Shown in pieces: positions 41,188 to 51,000 of a stretch of DNA of 64,000 bases. Each line of letters starts with the position of its first letter. Positions within the stretch are counted from its first letter, which is position 1. The translations under genes were made by a program, and so were the position numbers. This stretch comes from Kushneria phosphatilytica (GTDB lineage: Bacteria > Pseudomonadota > Gammaproteobacteria > Pseudomonadales > Halomonadaceae): assembly GCF_008247605.1 (NCBI RefSeq), contig NZ_CP043420.1, positions 930,001 through 994,000 of the forward strand, written 5' to 3'. Under the pieces are notes generated by a model that did no database searches, was not told the origin of the DNA, and worked only from the letters and a program-made list of their open reading frames with translations.

Positions 41188-42942
41188 TTATTTTCTGACA
41201 TAGCGGCCGGGCGCCGCTTCGATAGGGGGGTATTCGGCACTGCCAGCATGATGGGTCGCTGGTCCCAATTCGTCACTGTGCTCGGCAAGCCAGGAGAACC
41301 AGTCCTCCCACCAGCTGCCCGAATGTTTTTCGGCTGTCGCAAGCCAGGTCTCGGGATCAGCCGGCAGCTCCGTGTTGATCCAGTAATGACGCTTCTGGTG
41401 GACAGGTGGGTTGATCACGCCGGCAATATGTCCTGAAGCACCAAGAACGAAGCGCTTATCCCCCGGTAGCAGATCAAGGCCGGTATAGATGCTGCGCCAT
41501 GGCACGATATGGTCATCGTGTGTCCCGAACAGATAGGTCGGCACATTGATCCGGTTCAATTCAATCCGGACACCACAGCACTCGACATCGCCGGACTTGA
41601 AGTCGTTCTGCAGGTAGGCATGACGCAAATACCAGCAAAACATGGGGCCGGGAAGGCTGGTGCTGTCGTTGTTCCAGTACAGGAAATCCAGCGCCCTGGG
41701 CCTTTTACCCTTCAGATACTTGTCAACGTTGTAATTCCACCACAGCTCGTTGGGACGCAGTAACGAGAAGGTATTACCCATGTCTTCGCCGCGAAAGATG
41801 CCAGGAGCGCCTCCCTGACCGCCTATGGTTCGCTCGTAACGTGACACCAGTTCCTCATCGATGAAAAGTCCGATGGAGCCGGTCTGGGAATAGTCGAGAA
41901 AGGAGGTCAAAAGACTCAGGGTATTGGCCACATTCTTGTCTTTTCGTGCCGCCAGCACTGCCAGTGCGCAGGTTAAAAGGGTGCCTCCAATACAATAGCC
42001 GACGCAGTTCAACCGAGGCGACTCGCTGATGGAGCGTGTCACCTGGATGGCCTGGATGACCCCATCCTGGATGAAGTCATCCCAGGTCAGTTCGGCTTCT
42101 TCAAGATCAAAGTTGCGCCAGGAGATGAGAAAAACCGGATGCCCCTGTTCGAGTGCATATCGAATCAGCGAGTTCTCGGGACGCAGATCGAGCACGTAGA
42201 ACTTGTTGATGGTAGGCGGAACAATGAATAGTGGAATCCTGTATTGCCGCTCGCTGAGCGATCGGTACTGGATGAGCTGGAAGAGTTCGTTCTCGAAGAC
42301 CACGTCGCCCGGGGTCGTTGCCAGATCGCGACCGATCACGAAGTCGCCCGGATCGCTCTGGCGCATCTTGCCTTCCTGGATATCGCTGGCCAGATGCAAC
42401 ATGCCAAACAGCAGGCTGGTCCCTCCGCTGGTGATCCACTGGTCAAGTGCATCCGGGTTACTGGCGAAATAATTGCTGGGGGCATTGGCGGCAATGGTCT
42501 GTTCCACCAGATAGTGCAACCGCAACCGGGATTTTTCATCATCGATCTTCAGCTCTTCAATGAGCTTGATCATGTAACGCGAGTTGAGAAGATAGAAGGC
42601 GGCCAGCGAGCCGAAAAAAGGTAATCGCCAGTTGTCGCTTTCAAACCGTTTGTCGTTAAAACTGAAGGGGGTCTGAGTGAGCGACTGTAGACCGAGCTGA
42701 TACCACTCCTGCTGATAATCCATCTGCAGCTGTTGCAGTCGCGAGACCGGGATATCGAACCATTGCGAATTGATCCGATCCCTGAACCAGGGCACTTCGC
42801 TCATCCAGAGACGCAGTTGCTGCAAGGCAATGGTCGTGACAAAGGGTACCTGTGCAGACCAGTAACTGCTGAACGAAGGTATCTGATACATGACACTGTC
42901 CTGAAATGACGTAAAAACAGTCGGGAGTGGTCGTGTTGTCAT
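41188..42942 (-). CDS. phaC: Poly(3-hydroxyalkanoate) synthase, class I
   Basis: PhaC polymerises (R)-3-hydroxybutyryl-CoA into PHB on the granule surface. The 584-residue alpha/beta-hydrolase protein has the lipase-like box GYCIGGTLLT with catalytic Cys, the Asp in FGTHDDHIVPWRSIY and the His in VLGASGHIAGVINPP. Other class I marks are PPTINKFYVLDLRPENSL and NLLRPN-like SLLRPNELWWNYNVD. The ATG at 42942 has no clear ribosome site. The ATG at 42891, 17 codons in, has AGGA 7 nt upstream and may be the true start. It is third in phaB-phaA-phaC, 21 nt after phaA. Confidence 0.95.
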   Translation of the reverse strand: MTTRPLPTVFTSFQDSVMYQIPSFSSYWSAQVPFVTTIALQQLRLWMSEVPWFRDRINSQWFDIPVSRLQQLQMDYQQEWYQLGLQSLTQTPFSFNDKRFESDNWRLPFFGSLAAFYLLNSRYMIKLIEELKIDDEKSRLRLHYLVEQTIAANAPSNYFASNPDALDQWITSGGTSLLFGMLHLASDIQEGKMRQSDPGDFVIGRDLATTPGDVVFENELFQLIQYRSLSERQYRIPLFIVPPTINKFYVLDLRPENSLIRYALEQGHPVFLISWRNFDLEEAELTWDDFIQDGVIQAIQVTRSISESPRLNCVGYCIGGTLLTCALAVLAARKDKNVANTLSLLTSFLDYSQTGSIGLFIDEELVSRYERTIGGQGGAPGIFRGEDMGNTFSLLRPNELWWNYNVDKYLKGKRPRALDFLYWNNDSTSLPGPMFCWYLRHAYLQNDFKSGDVECCGVRIELNRINVPTYLFGTHDDHIVPWRSIYTGLDLLPGDKRFVLGASGHIAGVINPPVHQKRHYWINTELPADPETWLATAEKHSGSWWEDWFSWLAEHSDELGPATHHAGSAEYPPIEAAPGRYVRK

Positions 42943-42963
42943 GCAGTATTCGACCGTCCGTAT

Positions 42964-44142
42964 TCAGCGTTCGATGGCAAGCGCGACGCCCTGTCCGCCA
43001 CCGATGCACAGGGTGGCCAGGCCCTTGCTGGCATCCCGCCGAATCATTTCATACAGCAGGGTCACCAGAATGCGGCAGCCCGAAGCCCCGATCGGATGAC
43101 CCAGGGCGATGGCACCACCATTGACATTGACCCTGTCGGGGTCCCAGCCGAGTTCCTTGTTGACACTCAGCGCCTGGGCTGCAAAGGCTTCATTGGCTTC
43201 GATCAGATCAAGCTCATCCATTTTCCAGCCAGCCTTTTCCAGACAGCGCTGGGTCGCTGGCACCGGGCCGATCCCCATAATGGCCGGGTCCACGCCTGCG
43301 CTGGCGTAAGCAACGATTCGCGCCAGTACCGGTAGTCCAAGTGCCTCTGCCTTTTCGACACTCATCAGCAGGGCAGCCGCGGCGCCATCGTTCAGGCTCG
43401 AGGCATTACCAGCGGTCACGCTACCTTCCTTGTTAAAAGCCGGCTTGAGTCTGGCCAGGGAGTCGATGGTGGTTGCCGCGCGCGGCTGCTCATCGGTATC
43501 AAACACAATCGGGTCACCCTTGCGCTGGGGGATCGTGATGGGCGTGATCTGCTCGCGGAAATGCCCAGCCTCGATGGCAGCCACTGCCTTCTGCTGCGAA
43601 GCGGCGGCGAAGGTGTCCTGAGCCTCACGGCTAATTCCGTATCGGGCCGCCAGATTTTCCGCCGTTATGCCCATGTGACAATCGTTGAAGACATCCCAGA
43701 GCCCATCCTGAATCATGCTGTCGATGAGAGTGGCATGGCCCATCTTCAAACCGGTACGGGCGCGCGGCAGGACGTAGTTGGCCAGGCTCATGTTTTCCTG
43801 GCCTCCGGCCACGATTACCTCCGCGTCTCCGCAGCGTATGGCCTGTGTCGCCAGATGTAGCGCCTTGAGTCCCGAGCCACAGACCTTGTTCAAGGTCATG
43901 GAGGGAATACCTGCCGGCAGCCCTGCTCCAATCGCCGCCTGGCGCGCCGGATTCTGGCCCACGCCGGCGGCCAGGACCTGGCCGAGAATGGCTTCATCCA
44001 CCTGCTCCGGCTCAAGCCGGGTCTGTTCGAGCAGCCGGCGAATCACGGCTGCCCCCAGCTCGGTCGCTGGCGTTCCGGCCAGGGTACCCTGGAAACTGCC
44101 CACTGCCGTACGGGTTGCAGCAACGATGACGACTTCTGTCAT
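42964..44142 (-). CDS. phaA: Acetyl-CoA acetyltransferase (beta-ketothiolase)
   Basis: PhaA condenses two acetyl-CoA to acetoacetyl-CoA, the entry to PHB synthesis. The 392-residue thiolase has the acyl-enzyme Cys in [15 protein letters not shown] (near residue 88), [33 protein letters not shown] and the second active-site Cys in [17 protein letters not shown]. The ATG at 44142 is chosen because GAGG lies 6-7 nt upstream and the family begins [12 protein letters not shown]. It is second in the phaBAC order, 61 nt after phaB. Confidence 0.96.
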   Translation of the reverse strand: MTEVVIVAATRTAVGSFQGTLAGTPATELGAAVIRRLLEQTRLEPEQVDEAILGQVLAAGVGQNPARQAAIGAGLPAGIPSMTLNKVCGSGLKALHLATQAIRCGDAEVIVAGGQENMSLANYVLPRARTGLKMGHATLIDSMIQDGLWDVFNDCHMGITAENLAARYGISREAQDTFAAASQQKAVAAIEAGHFREQITPITIPQRKGDPIVFDTDEQPRAATTIDSLARLKPAFNKEGSVTAGNASSLNDGAAAALLMSVEKAEALGLPVLARIVAYASAGVDPAIMGIGPVPATQRCLEKAGWKMDELDLIEANEAFAAQALSVNKELGWDPDRVNVNGGAIALGHPIGASGCRILVTLLYEMIRRDASKGLATLCIGGGQGVALAIER

Positions 44143-44203
44143 ATGGCACCTCATAAAAATCAATACCTTACAGATAGCGATAATTTTTTCGCATTGCTGT
44201 CAT

Positions 44204-44947
44204 CTACTGCATGTTCATGCCGCCGTTGAGCGAGAAGTCGGCTCCGGTGGCATAGGCGGACTCCTCTGATGCCAGCCAGGCCACCAGGCTGGCCACCTCC
44301 GCCGGCTGTCCCAGCCGGCCAACGGGAATCGTGGCGGTAATCTGTTCGAGTACTTCCGGGCGCATGGCATCGGTCATGGCTGTTGAGATGTAGCCGGGCG
44401 AGATCGTATTCACCGTGATGCCCTTGCCGGATACCTCTCGTGCCAGCGCCATGGTGAAACCGTGGATGCCGGCCTTGGCCGCCGAATAGTTGGTTTGGCC
44501 GAACTGGCCTCGCTGGCCGTTGACGGAGGAGATGTTGATGATGCGCCCCCAGCCCTTGTCGAGCATGTCGCCGATGATCTGTTTGGTGGTGTTGAAAAGG
44601 CTGTTGAGGTTGGTGTCGAGCACCGCTTGCCAGTTTTCCGGAGTGAGCTTGCGGAAACTGGCGTCCCGGGTGATCCCGGCGTTGTTGATCAAAACGTCGA
44701 TGGGCCCAATCTGCTCGCGTAGTTCGGCGATGGCCTGTTGCGTGTTTTCCCAGTTAGCCACATCGAGCTCGCAGATGTGGAAATCGAAGCCTGCTTCGTG
44801 CTGGGCAGCCATCCAGTCCCGCTTGCGTTCGGAGTGCAGACTACAACCGGCGACAACCCTGAAACTTTCCTGATGCAAACGCTGGCAGATGGCCGTGCCG
44901 ATTCCACCCGTTCCACCGGTGACGAAGGCAATCCTGTTATGGCTCAT
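44204..44947 (-). CDS. phaB: Acetoacetyl-CoA reductase (NADPH)
   Basis: PhaB reduces acetoacetyl-CoA to (R)-3-hydroxybutyryl-CoA. The 247-residue short-chain dehydrogenase has the cofactor motif FVTGGTGGIGTAICQRL, NNAGITRD, and the catalytic Ser-Tyr-Lys in ISSVNGQRGQFGQ then TNYSAAKAGIHGF. The QTNYSAAKAG and ISPGYISTAMTDAM segments match PhaB of Cupriavidus and Azotobacter. The ATG at 44947 has AAGGA close upstream; 53 further codons upstream are not homologous. It is the first gene of phaBAC. Confidence 0.96.
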   Translation of the reverse strand: MSHNRIAFVTGGTGGIGTAICQRLHQESFRVVAGCSLHSERKRDWMAAQHEAGFDFHICELDVANWENTQQAIAELREQIGPIDVLINNAGITRDASFRKLTPENWQAVLDTNLNSLFNTTKQIIGDMLDKGWGRIINISSVNGQRGQFGQTNYSAAKAGIHGFTMALAREVSGKGITVNTISPGYISTAMTDAMRPEVLEQITATIPVGRLGQPAEVASLVAWLASEESAYATGADFSLNGGMNMQ

Positions 44948-45213
44948 GGGCTTCCTTCCCCTGAATGTTGTGCAATAGCGATAACCGGCGCATATATCTC
45001 TGACGCGGCATCTGGATGACACATGATTCAATACTGATTCTGGGCACAGGCCTGTGAAGCGGAAGTGTCTTTCGATGACATCCTGTTGGCTCTGGATGAC
45101 AGGCACCGCGGGTTGGTGAGATCGGCGCAGAAATATTGATTAGGCTTGAGCAAGCATGGGCGGGAATCAGGGAGACGCTTTACTGGATCGAACTTGTGTA
45201 ATGGGTACGAACC

Positions 45214-46329
45214 ATGTTCACAGTCAGCTACAGTCTTGTACGGCTTGTCGAAGAGATGCTGCGAGCCGAAGGCCTGAATCGTGCGGAACTGCTGCAGCAG
45301 GCCGGCCTGCCAGATGATCCGTTCACTGGCCGGGTGGGATGTCGACTACGCGACTTTGCGCAGTTGCTGAATCTGGCTGCAGTACGCCGTCGCAATCCGG
45401 CATTCGGCCTGAAGGTGTACGGTCGCACTCGTCCCGACAGCTATGGCGTGGTGGGCTACGCCATGCTGTCGAGCCCGACCCTGAAAGCGGCCATGGAACG
45501 TTTTACGCGTTTCCATCCTCTCATCGTCACCGGGCTGAATGTTTCCCTGACCACGGTGGACCAGCTGTCCTGTCTGCAGTTCGAGGCCTGTAGTGAAAAG
45601 GATGGCCTGCCGTATCAGTTCTTTGATTTCGAAATCGCGGCGCTGATGTTCTATTTGCGCTGGCTGTGTGACGACCTGCAATTCAGACCGATACAGGCCG
45701 AGTTCATGCATGCGGAGCCAATATATGCCGCTCCCTATCGTCGCCTGTTGCAATGTCATCTGAACTTTGGTGCCCCCCGCTATGCTCTGATCTTCGAGCG
45801 CGCCACGCTGGAGCGGCCGCTGAGTTTCGCGGATGACGCTCTGGCCAGGGTCCATGAAGCGCTGGCCGAGCAGCGGTTGAATGAACTGGGTTCACGATTG
45901 AGCGCCTGGCGTGTTCAGCAGCTCATCATGTCCCGCCTTTCGAGCGGGGAGCCTGGCATCGAGGATATTGCCGAGTCGCTCTGCGTCAGCAAGCGCACCC
46001 TGCAGCGCTGTCTCAAGAGAGAAGGGGCGCTCTACAAGGATCTGCTCAATGCTGCCCGACGTGACCAGGCACACTTCTTTTTGTGTCATTCACACATCAC
46101 GCTGCAGGAAGTCGCCTATCGGTTGGGTTTTCACGAGCACAGCAGCTTCTTCAGAGCCTGCTCACGCTGGTTTGGCATGACGCCAGGACAGTACCGTGCC
46201 CATCACCGTCGGCTGCGAGAACAGCAGGAGAAGGAGTCTTCCACAGTCAGGGTATTTCGTCTGCCTGTCCGTGATGCGAATGAGGAAAATGCAACAACGT
46301 ATGGCCGGGGTATTTTGACCCGACAATAA
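45214..46329 (+). CDS. phbR: AraC-family activator of the PHB operon (PhbR-like)
   Basis: The 371-residue protein has an N-terminal arabinose-binding-like sensor domain (residues about 20-210) and a C-terminal double helix-turn-helix (PGIEDIAESLCVSKRTLQRCLKREG; ITLQEVAYRLGFHEHSSFFRACSRWFGMTPGQYR, as two blocks). It is divergent from phaBAC with 266 bp between. In Azotobacter and Pseudomonas sp. 61-3 the same position is held by PhbR, an AraC-type activator of phbBAC, which supports this assignment. A basic, low-complexity tail of about 35 residues follows the second helix-turn-helix. Confidence 0.82.
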   Translation: MFTVSYSLVRLVEEMLRAEGLNRAELLQQAGLPDDPFTGRVGCRLRDFAQLLNLAAVRRRNPAFGLKVYGRTRPDSYGVVGYAMLSSPTLKAAMERFTRFHPLIVTGLNVSLTTVDQLSCLQFEACSEKDGLPYQFFDFEIAALMFYLRWLCDDLQFRPIQAEFMHAEPIYAAPYRRLLQCHLNFGAPRYALIFERATLERPLSFADDALARVHEALAEQRLNELGSRLSAWRVQQLIMSRLSSGEPGIEDIAESLCVSKRTLQRCLKREGALYKDLLNAARRDQAHFFLCHSHITLQEVAYRLGFHEHSSFFRACSRWFGMTPGQYRAHHRRLREQQEKESSTVRVFRLPVRDANEENATTYGRGILTRQ

Positions 46330-46354
46330 TGATAAAACCGTGATTCACGTTTTT

Positions 46355-46370
46355 GTGCAGTGCAAAAAAA
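46355..46370. promoter_or_regulatory. Candidate PhaR operator upstream of the phasin gene
   Basis: GTGCAGTGCAAAAAAA lies 112-127 nt before the phasin start. The core GCA(G/C)TGCAAAAAA recurs 9 nt upstream of phaR (47777-47790) and seems absent elsewhere nearby. TGC-rich sites are known targets of PhaR in other PHB producers, which represses both phaP and phaR. Confidence 0.55.
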
Positions 46371-46481
46371 GAATTGCATTTCTCTTTTGTGCGCCGCAAT
46401 AATGAGAGCCGTCTTTCGAGACGAAGTGCACGCATTGATGACTGCCGACTATCAGACCCGCACCAGGGCAGGAGGTACCAG

Positions 46482-47192
46482 ATGTATTCCTTCGGCATGG
46501 AAAGAATGCAGAGTTTTCAGAAAGCCCATCTCGATGGCTTTCAACAGCTCATGGAAACCGTGTATCAGGATACCGAAGAGCTGTCGCGTCTCTATCTGAA
46601 GAATATTCACGCTGCGACCACTGACCACTGTGAACACGTGCGCAAGCTACTTTCGGTGCGTGATCCACAGGCCTTCTTCGATCTGCAGGCGACCTATCTG
46701 GCACGACCGAATGAGCAGGCCGAACGCTTCATGGAGTTCAATCGTCAGGCCTACGATCTGTTCTCTCATCTCCAGGCGGAAATCACCCGGCTGGCCGAGC
46801 GGCAGATCACTGCCACGGCGCAGCAGGTTCAGGAAATGGAAGAGGAGTTCAGCCGCAACGCCCCCTCCAGCGCCAACCCGGCGATGACCATGTTCAGGAG
46901 CGCCGTCGAAACCGCCAGTAATATGTACGAGAATGCGGATCGGGCAACGCAGCAGGCCTTCAATCACACCGGCACAGCGACCCGGCAGGCCGCCGAGGAG
47001 GGTGCCAGGGCTGCGCAGCAGGCGACGGAGGAGACGGCCAACGCCGCGCAGAAGGCTTCCGATGGTGCTGCCAGGGCGACTCGGCAGACGGCTGACGACA
47101 TCGCTAAAGCGACCGGGCAGTCCACCGGTAATACGACGAAGAGCAAGGCGTCCGGTAGCAACCAGACCAATCAGGGTAAAAAGACAAGCTGA
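46482..47192 (+). CDS. phaP: Phasin (PHB granule-associated protein)
   Basis: Phasins coat PHB granules and control their number and size. The 236-residue protein begins MYSFGMERMQSFQKAHLDGFQQLMETVY, an amphipathic phasin segment, with a helical core to about residue 150. The C-terminal 80 residues are a repetitive Ala/Gln/Thr-rich amphipathic tract (RQAAEEGARAAQQATEETA; AQKASDGAARATRQTADD), like the tail of long phasins. GGAGG lies 6 nt before the ATG at 46482. It is convergent with phaR and preceded by a possible PhaR site. Confidence 0.88.
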   Translation: MYSFGMERMQSFQKAHLDGFQQLMETVYQDTEELSRLYLKNIHAATTDHCEHVRKLLSVRDPQAFFDLQATYLARPNEQAERFMEFNRQAYDLFSHLQAEITRLAERQITATAQQVQEMEEEFSRNAPSSANPAMTMFRSAVETASNMYENADRATQQAFNHTGTATRQAAEEGARAAQQATEETANAAQKASDGAARATRQTADDIAKATGQSTGNTTKSKASGSNQTNQGKKTS

Positions 47193-47220
47193 TCCGTATT
47201 TGGTGAAGATCAGTTATCAG

Positions 47221-47252
47221 GATGACGACGATCACTCCTGTTCGTCGTCATC
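47221..47252. terminator. Hairpin between phaP and phaR
   Basis: GATGACGACGA and TCGTCGTCATC form a perfect 11-bp stem around a 10-nt loop, followed on the plus strand by TTCTTTT. It lies over the last codons of phaR and 28 nt after the phaP stop, and probably ends the phaP transcript. Confidence 0.6.
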
Positions 47253-47768
47253 TTCTTTTCGATCTGCTTTCTTATGGGGCTGGGGAGGAAAACCGGAAAA
47301 CATGTCCCACATCCGCCTGGAGTTGGCGTAAAGGGTTCTGGAATGTTCGACATGCTGATGCATCAGCTCCTGCAATACCGGCGTTTGGCGCTGCATGAAC
47401 TCCTGCCATGCCCGGGTTGATTGCCTGCCGGCCTCGGTCTGAATATCGATAACGGTTTTGATGCTCTGTTCGAGATAGCGCCCCAGCTCGTTCTGGAACG
47501 GACCATAGAAACGGATCAGGTCGCGGAGCATATCACTGGAAAAGATAGGTTCGCCGTCGTTTTCGGCTTCCTGGATGATCTGCAACAGAATGACCCGGGT
47601 AAGATCCTCCCCGGTTCTGGCATCCACCACCTGGAAAGGCTCTTCCTCAATTACCATCCTGCGAATGTCGGCCAGTGTGACATGGCTGCTGGTGCGCGTA
47701 TCATAAAGACGACGGTTGGCATATTTTTTGATCAGCCGGATATCGGTACACGGCTCACTGACTGACAT
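47232..47768 (-). CDS. phaR: PHB synthesis repressor PhaR
   Basis: PhaR binds DNA and PHB; it represses phasin genes and itself until granules titrate it away. The 178-residue protein has the PHB/PHA accumulation regulator DNA-binding domain (RLIKKYANRRLYDTRTSSHVTLADI), a middle domain (DLTRVILLQIIQEAENDGEPIFS; LRDLIRFYGPFQNELGRYLEQS) and an acidic tail. It corresponds to PhbF of Azotobacter. A repeat of the motif seen before phaP lies 9 nt upstream of its start, where binding would block its own transcription. The gap up to smc (47769-48049) holds nothing else I can name. Confidence 0.95.
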   Translation of the reverse strand: MSVSEPCTDIRLIKKYANRRLYDTRTSSHVTLADIRRMVIEEEPFQVVDARTGEDLTRVILLQIIQEAENDGEPIFSSDMLRDLIRFYGPFQNELGRYLEQSIKTVIDIQTEAGRQSTRAWQEFMQRQTPVLQELMHQHVEHSRTLYANSRRMWDMFSGFPPQPHKKADRKEDDDEQE

Positions 47769-47776
47769 GAGTTTTC

Positions 47777-47790
47777 TCGCACTGCAAAAA
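47777..47790. promoter_or_regulatory. Candidate PhaR autoregulatory operator
   Basis: GCACTGCAAAAAAC differs by one base in the core from the site before phaP. It overlaps the expected phaR leader. Confidence 0.5.
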
Positions 47791-48049
47791 ACACATGATA
47801 ACCTGAATCCTCGGGATTGTCCGGACAGTTCTTGCCATTATTATTCTCTCGAACAGTATTACCGACACTCGGCCAACTCTGCTGATGCTGCATGATCAGG
47901 GGCTCTGCATAGGCTTGTGAAGTGTGGTCATCTGCAAAGTACCTGTTGCTTCCTGCTTGACGCCATCGATAACAGCGGGGAAAGTCAGGGCGCTTCGCCG
48001 GGGGGCGACGAAGCTGCAACATCAGCCAAGCGGGAGAAACGGGACGCGC

Positions 48050-51000
48050 ATGCGCCTGACATCGATCAAACTGGCCGGTTTCAAGTCGTTCGTCGACCCG
48101 GTTACGGTGCCTTTCGAGGCCAACATGACGGCGATCGTCGGGCCCAATGGCTGTGGCAAGTCCAATGTCATTGATGCCGTACGCTGGGTCATGGGTGAAT
48201 CCTCGGCCAAATATCTGCGCGGCGAATCGATGGCGGATGTCATCTTCAATGGCTCGACCGGCCGCAAGCCGGTAGGGCAGGCATCAATCGAGCTGACGTT
48301 TGATAATAGCGCCGGAAAGCTGGGCGGGCCCTATGCCGGTTATGCCGAGATTGCCGTGCGCCGCGTGGTCACGCGTGACGGGCAATCCCAGTATTTTTTC
48401 AATGGTCAGAAGTGCCGCCGACGCGATATCGCCGATCTCTTCATGGGAACCGGTCTGGGGCCACGCTCCTACGCCATTATCGGCCAGGGCATGATCTCGC
48501 GATTGATCGAGGCGCGACCCGAGGAGCTGCGCGCCACGCTCGAAGAGGCTGCCGGCATCTCGCGATACAAGGAGCGGCGTCGCGAAACCGAAAATCGCAT
48601 GCGCCGTACCCAGGAAAACCTCGAGCGCCTGGATGATCTGCGTGAGGAACTGGATCGTCAGCTTGAACGTCTCAAGCGCCAGGCAGACGCGGCGCGCCGC
48701 TACCGTGACCTCAAGGAGCGCGAACACCGATTACGTGGTGAGCTGGCCCTGATGCGTGGCAATGCCCTGCGCGCGCAGCAGCGTGAGCAGGAAGCGCGAG
48801 TCAGCGAGCTGGAAACCGGCATTGAACGCGAATTGCTGAGCCTGCGTGAAAGCGAAACCCTGCTTGAGCAGACGCGCCAGGATCACGACGCCATGAGTGA
48901 AACCCTGGAGCAGCACCAACGCGCGTTCTATGACACCGGGGCTGAAATTGCCCGTCTCGAACAACAACTTGAGGCGGCGCGTGCTCGTGAGCGTCAGCTT
49001 GCCAGCGATATTGATTCGGTAGCGCGCGACATGGCCGAAATCGACCGGCTGGGCAGCGATGATGAGCAACGTCTGTCGCAGCTCAATGAGCGGCTCGCCG
49101 AACTCGACCCGGAACGTGAGCAGGCGGCCGAGGCACTGGAAACACTGGAGGCGCAACTCGAGGAAGCTGACGAGGTGCGTCAGAACGCTCAGGAGGCGTG
49201 GCAGACGTTTGACGAGCAGGATCGTGAGGCGCGGTTTGCTGCCGAACGAGCCCAGGGGGAAGTGCAGCGGCTTGAACGTGCCATTGCAGAGCTTGCCAGT
49301 CAGTTATCGCGAAGCGACAGCCGTCTGGCGGAGCTGCCCGAGGCAAGCGAGCTGGCGCAAGAGCGCAGTGAGTGCCGCGAACAGTTGGCCATGCTGGATG
49401 AGCAACGCGAAGAACTCGAACAACAGCGCCAGGCTGAACGCGCGCGTTATGACGAGGCCGAACAGGCCATCGAGACAGCGAGTGGCGAGCGCGAGCGTAA
49501 TCAGGCACGTCGTCACAGCCTGGAAGGCGAACGCGCCTCTCTGGAGGCGCTGATCCGGGCGGCACTGGAGAGCGATGACGAGACCCTGGCGAATCATATC
49601 CAGGCGCATGAGCTGAAGAACCTGCCGGTGCTGGGTGAACGGCTCGAGGCCGATGAGCCCTGGGCGGCGGCAGCGGATCAGGTGCTGGCACCCTGGCTGT
49701 CCGCACGTACGGTAGCGCCCGGTACCTCGCTTGAAGCATTGACCACGCTGCCCGGTGGCGAGCTGCGACTGGTGGAGGAAGGTAACGACTTCGGTGCGCC
49801 ACCCGCTGATACCCTGGCTGCCGTCGTTCGCGGTGTTCCGGCCCTGGGTGAGTGGCTGGGACGTATTCGGCTGGCACATTCTCATGAAGAAGCCATGGCG
49901 CAGCGCCCCGGATTATCTCCGGGAGAGAGCGTCCTGACACCGGACGGCCTCTGGCTGGGCAAACACTGGGCGCTGCGCCATGGCGGTGGTGAGCGTCATG
50001 ACAGTGTGATTGCCAATCGTCAGCGTCGCGATGCCCTCGACACCGAACTGGCACAGCTCGATGAACAGCTCGAGGCCGTGGATGATCGGCTGCGCGAGGC
50101 TCGGGAGCGTCGCAGTCAGGCCAGTGAGGCACTTGAGTCATGTCATCGGCGCCAGCGTGAGCTCGATGGCCAGCGTCAACCACTGGTAGCGCGTGAAGGA
50201 CAATTGGCGAGTCGGGTAGAGCACGTCGAGTCGCGCCGGCGTGAGCTCGAGGAAGAGCACGAATCGCTGACTGAAACTCTTGAAACGCGTCGCGAGGAGT
50301 TCGAGCAGGCACGTGCCACCCACAGTGAAGCCATGGCGACGGTCGAGGAGAATGCCGACCAGCGTGAACAGCTCGATGCTCGCCGGCGCGATACTCGCGA
50401 ACACTGGGAATCGCTGTCGCATCAGTTGACGCCCCGGCGCGAGTCACTCAATCGTCTTGATATGGAACGCCAGCGGCTGGTCACCGAGCGTGAAGGCATC
50501 GAGTCACAGCGTGCCCGCGCGCGGGATCAGCGCGAGCGGCTTGAAGAGAAGCGTGAGCTTTTAATCGCGCAGCGCGAGGAAGGCGTCGAACCGATCGAGG
50601 AGATGAAGGAGCGGCTCGAAGAGTACCTCGATCGCCGCGCTCGCGAGGAGCAGGCGCTCAATGAGCGGCGTGATGAGGCCAGTGGACTGGCAGAGCGCAT
50701 GCGCAGTCTGGAAAGTGGCCGTCAGGGCCATGAGCGACGTATCGAGGAGCTGCGAGGTCAGCTCGAACAGCGCCGGATGGAAGTTCAGGCACTATCGCTG
50801 AAGGGGGATGCCCAGTTCGAGCAGCTTCAGGAACAGGAACATGATCCTGATGCGCTTGCTGCCGGCTTGCCCGAGAATGCGGAAGAGTCGAGCTGGCAAC
50901 AGGAGCTGGAGTCGGTCAGCGAGAAGATACGGCGATTGGGTGCGATCAACCTGGCCGCCATCGAGGAGTACGATCAGCAGGCGGAAAGGCGAGACTATAT

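Noticed and set aside
49083-50447. A 454-codon leftward open frame inside smc
   Set aside because: It mirrors the Glu/Arg-rich coiled-coil codons of smc and yields a Pro/Ala/Arg/His-rich peptide with no domain.
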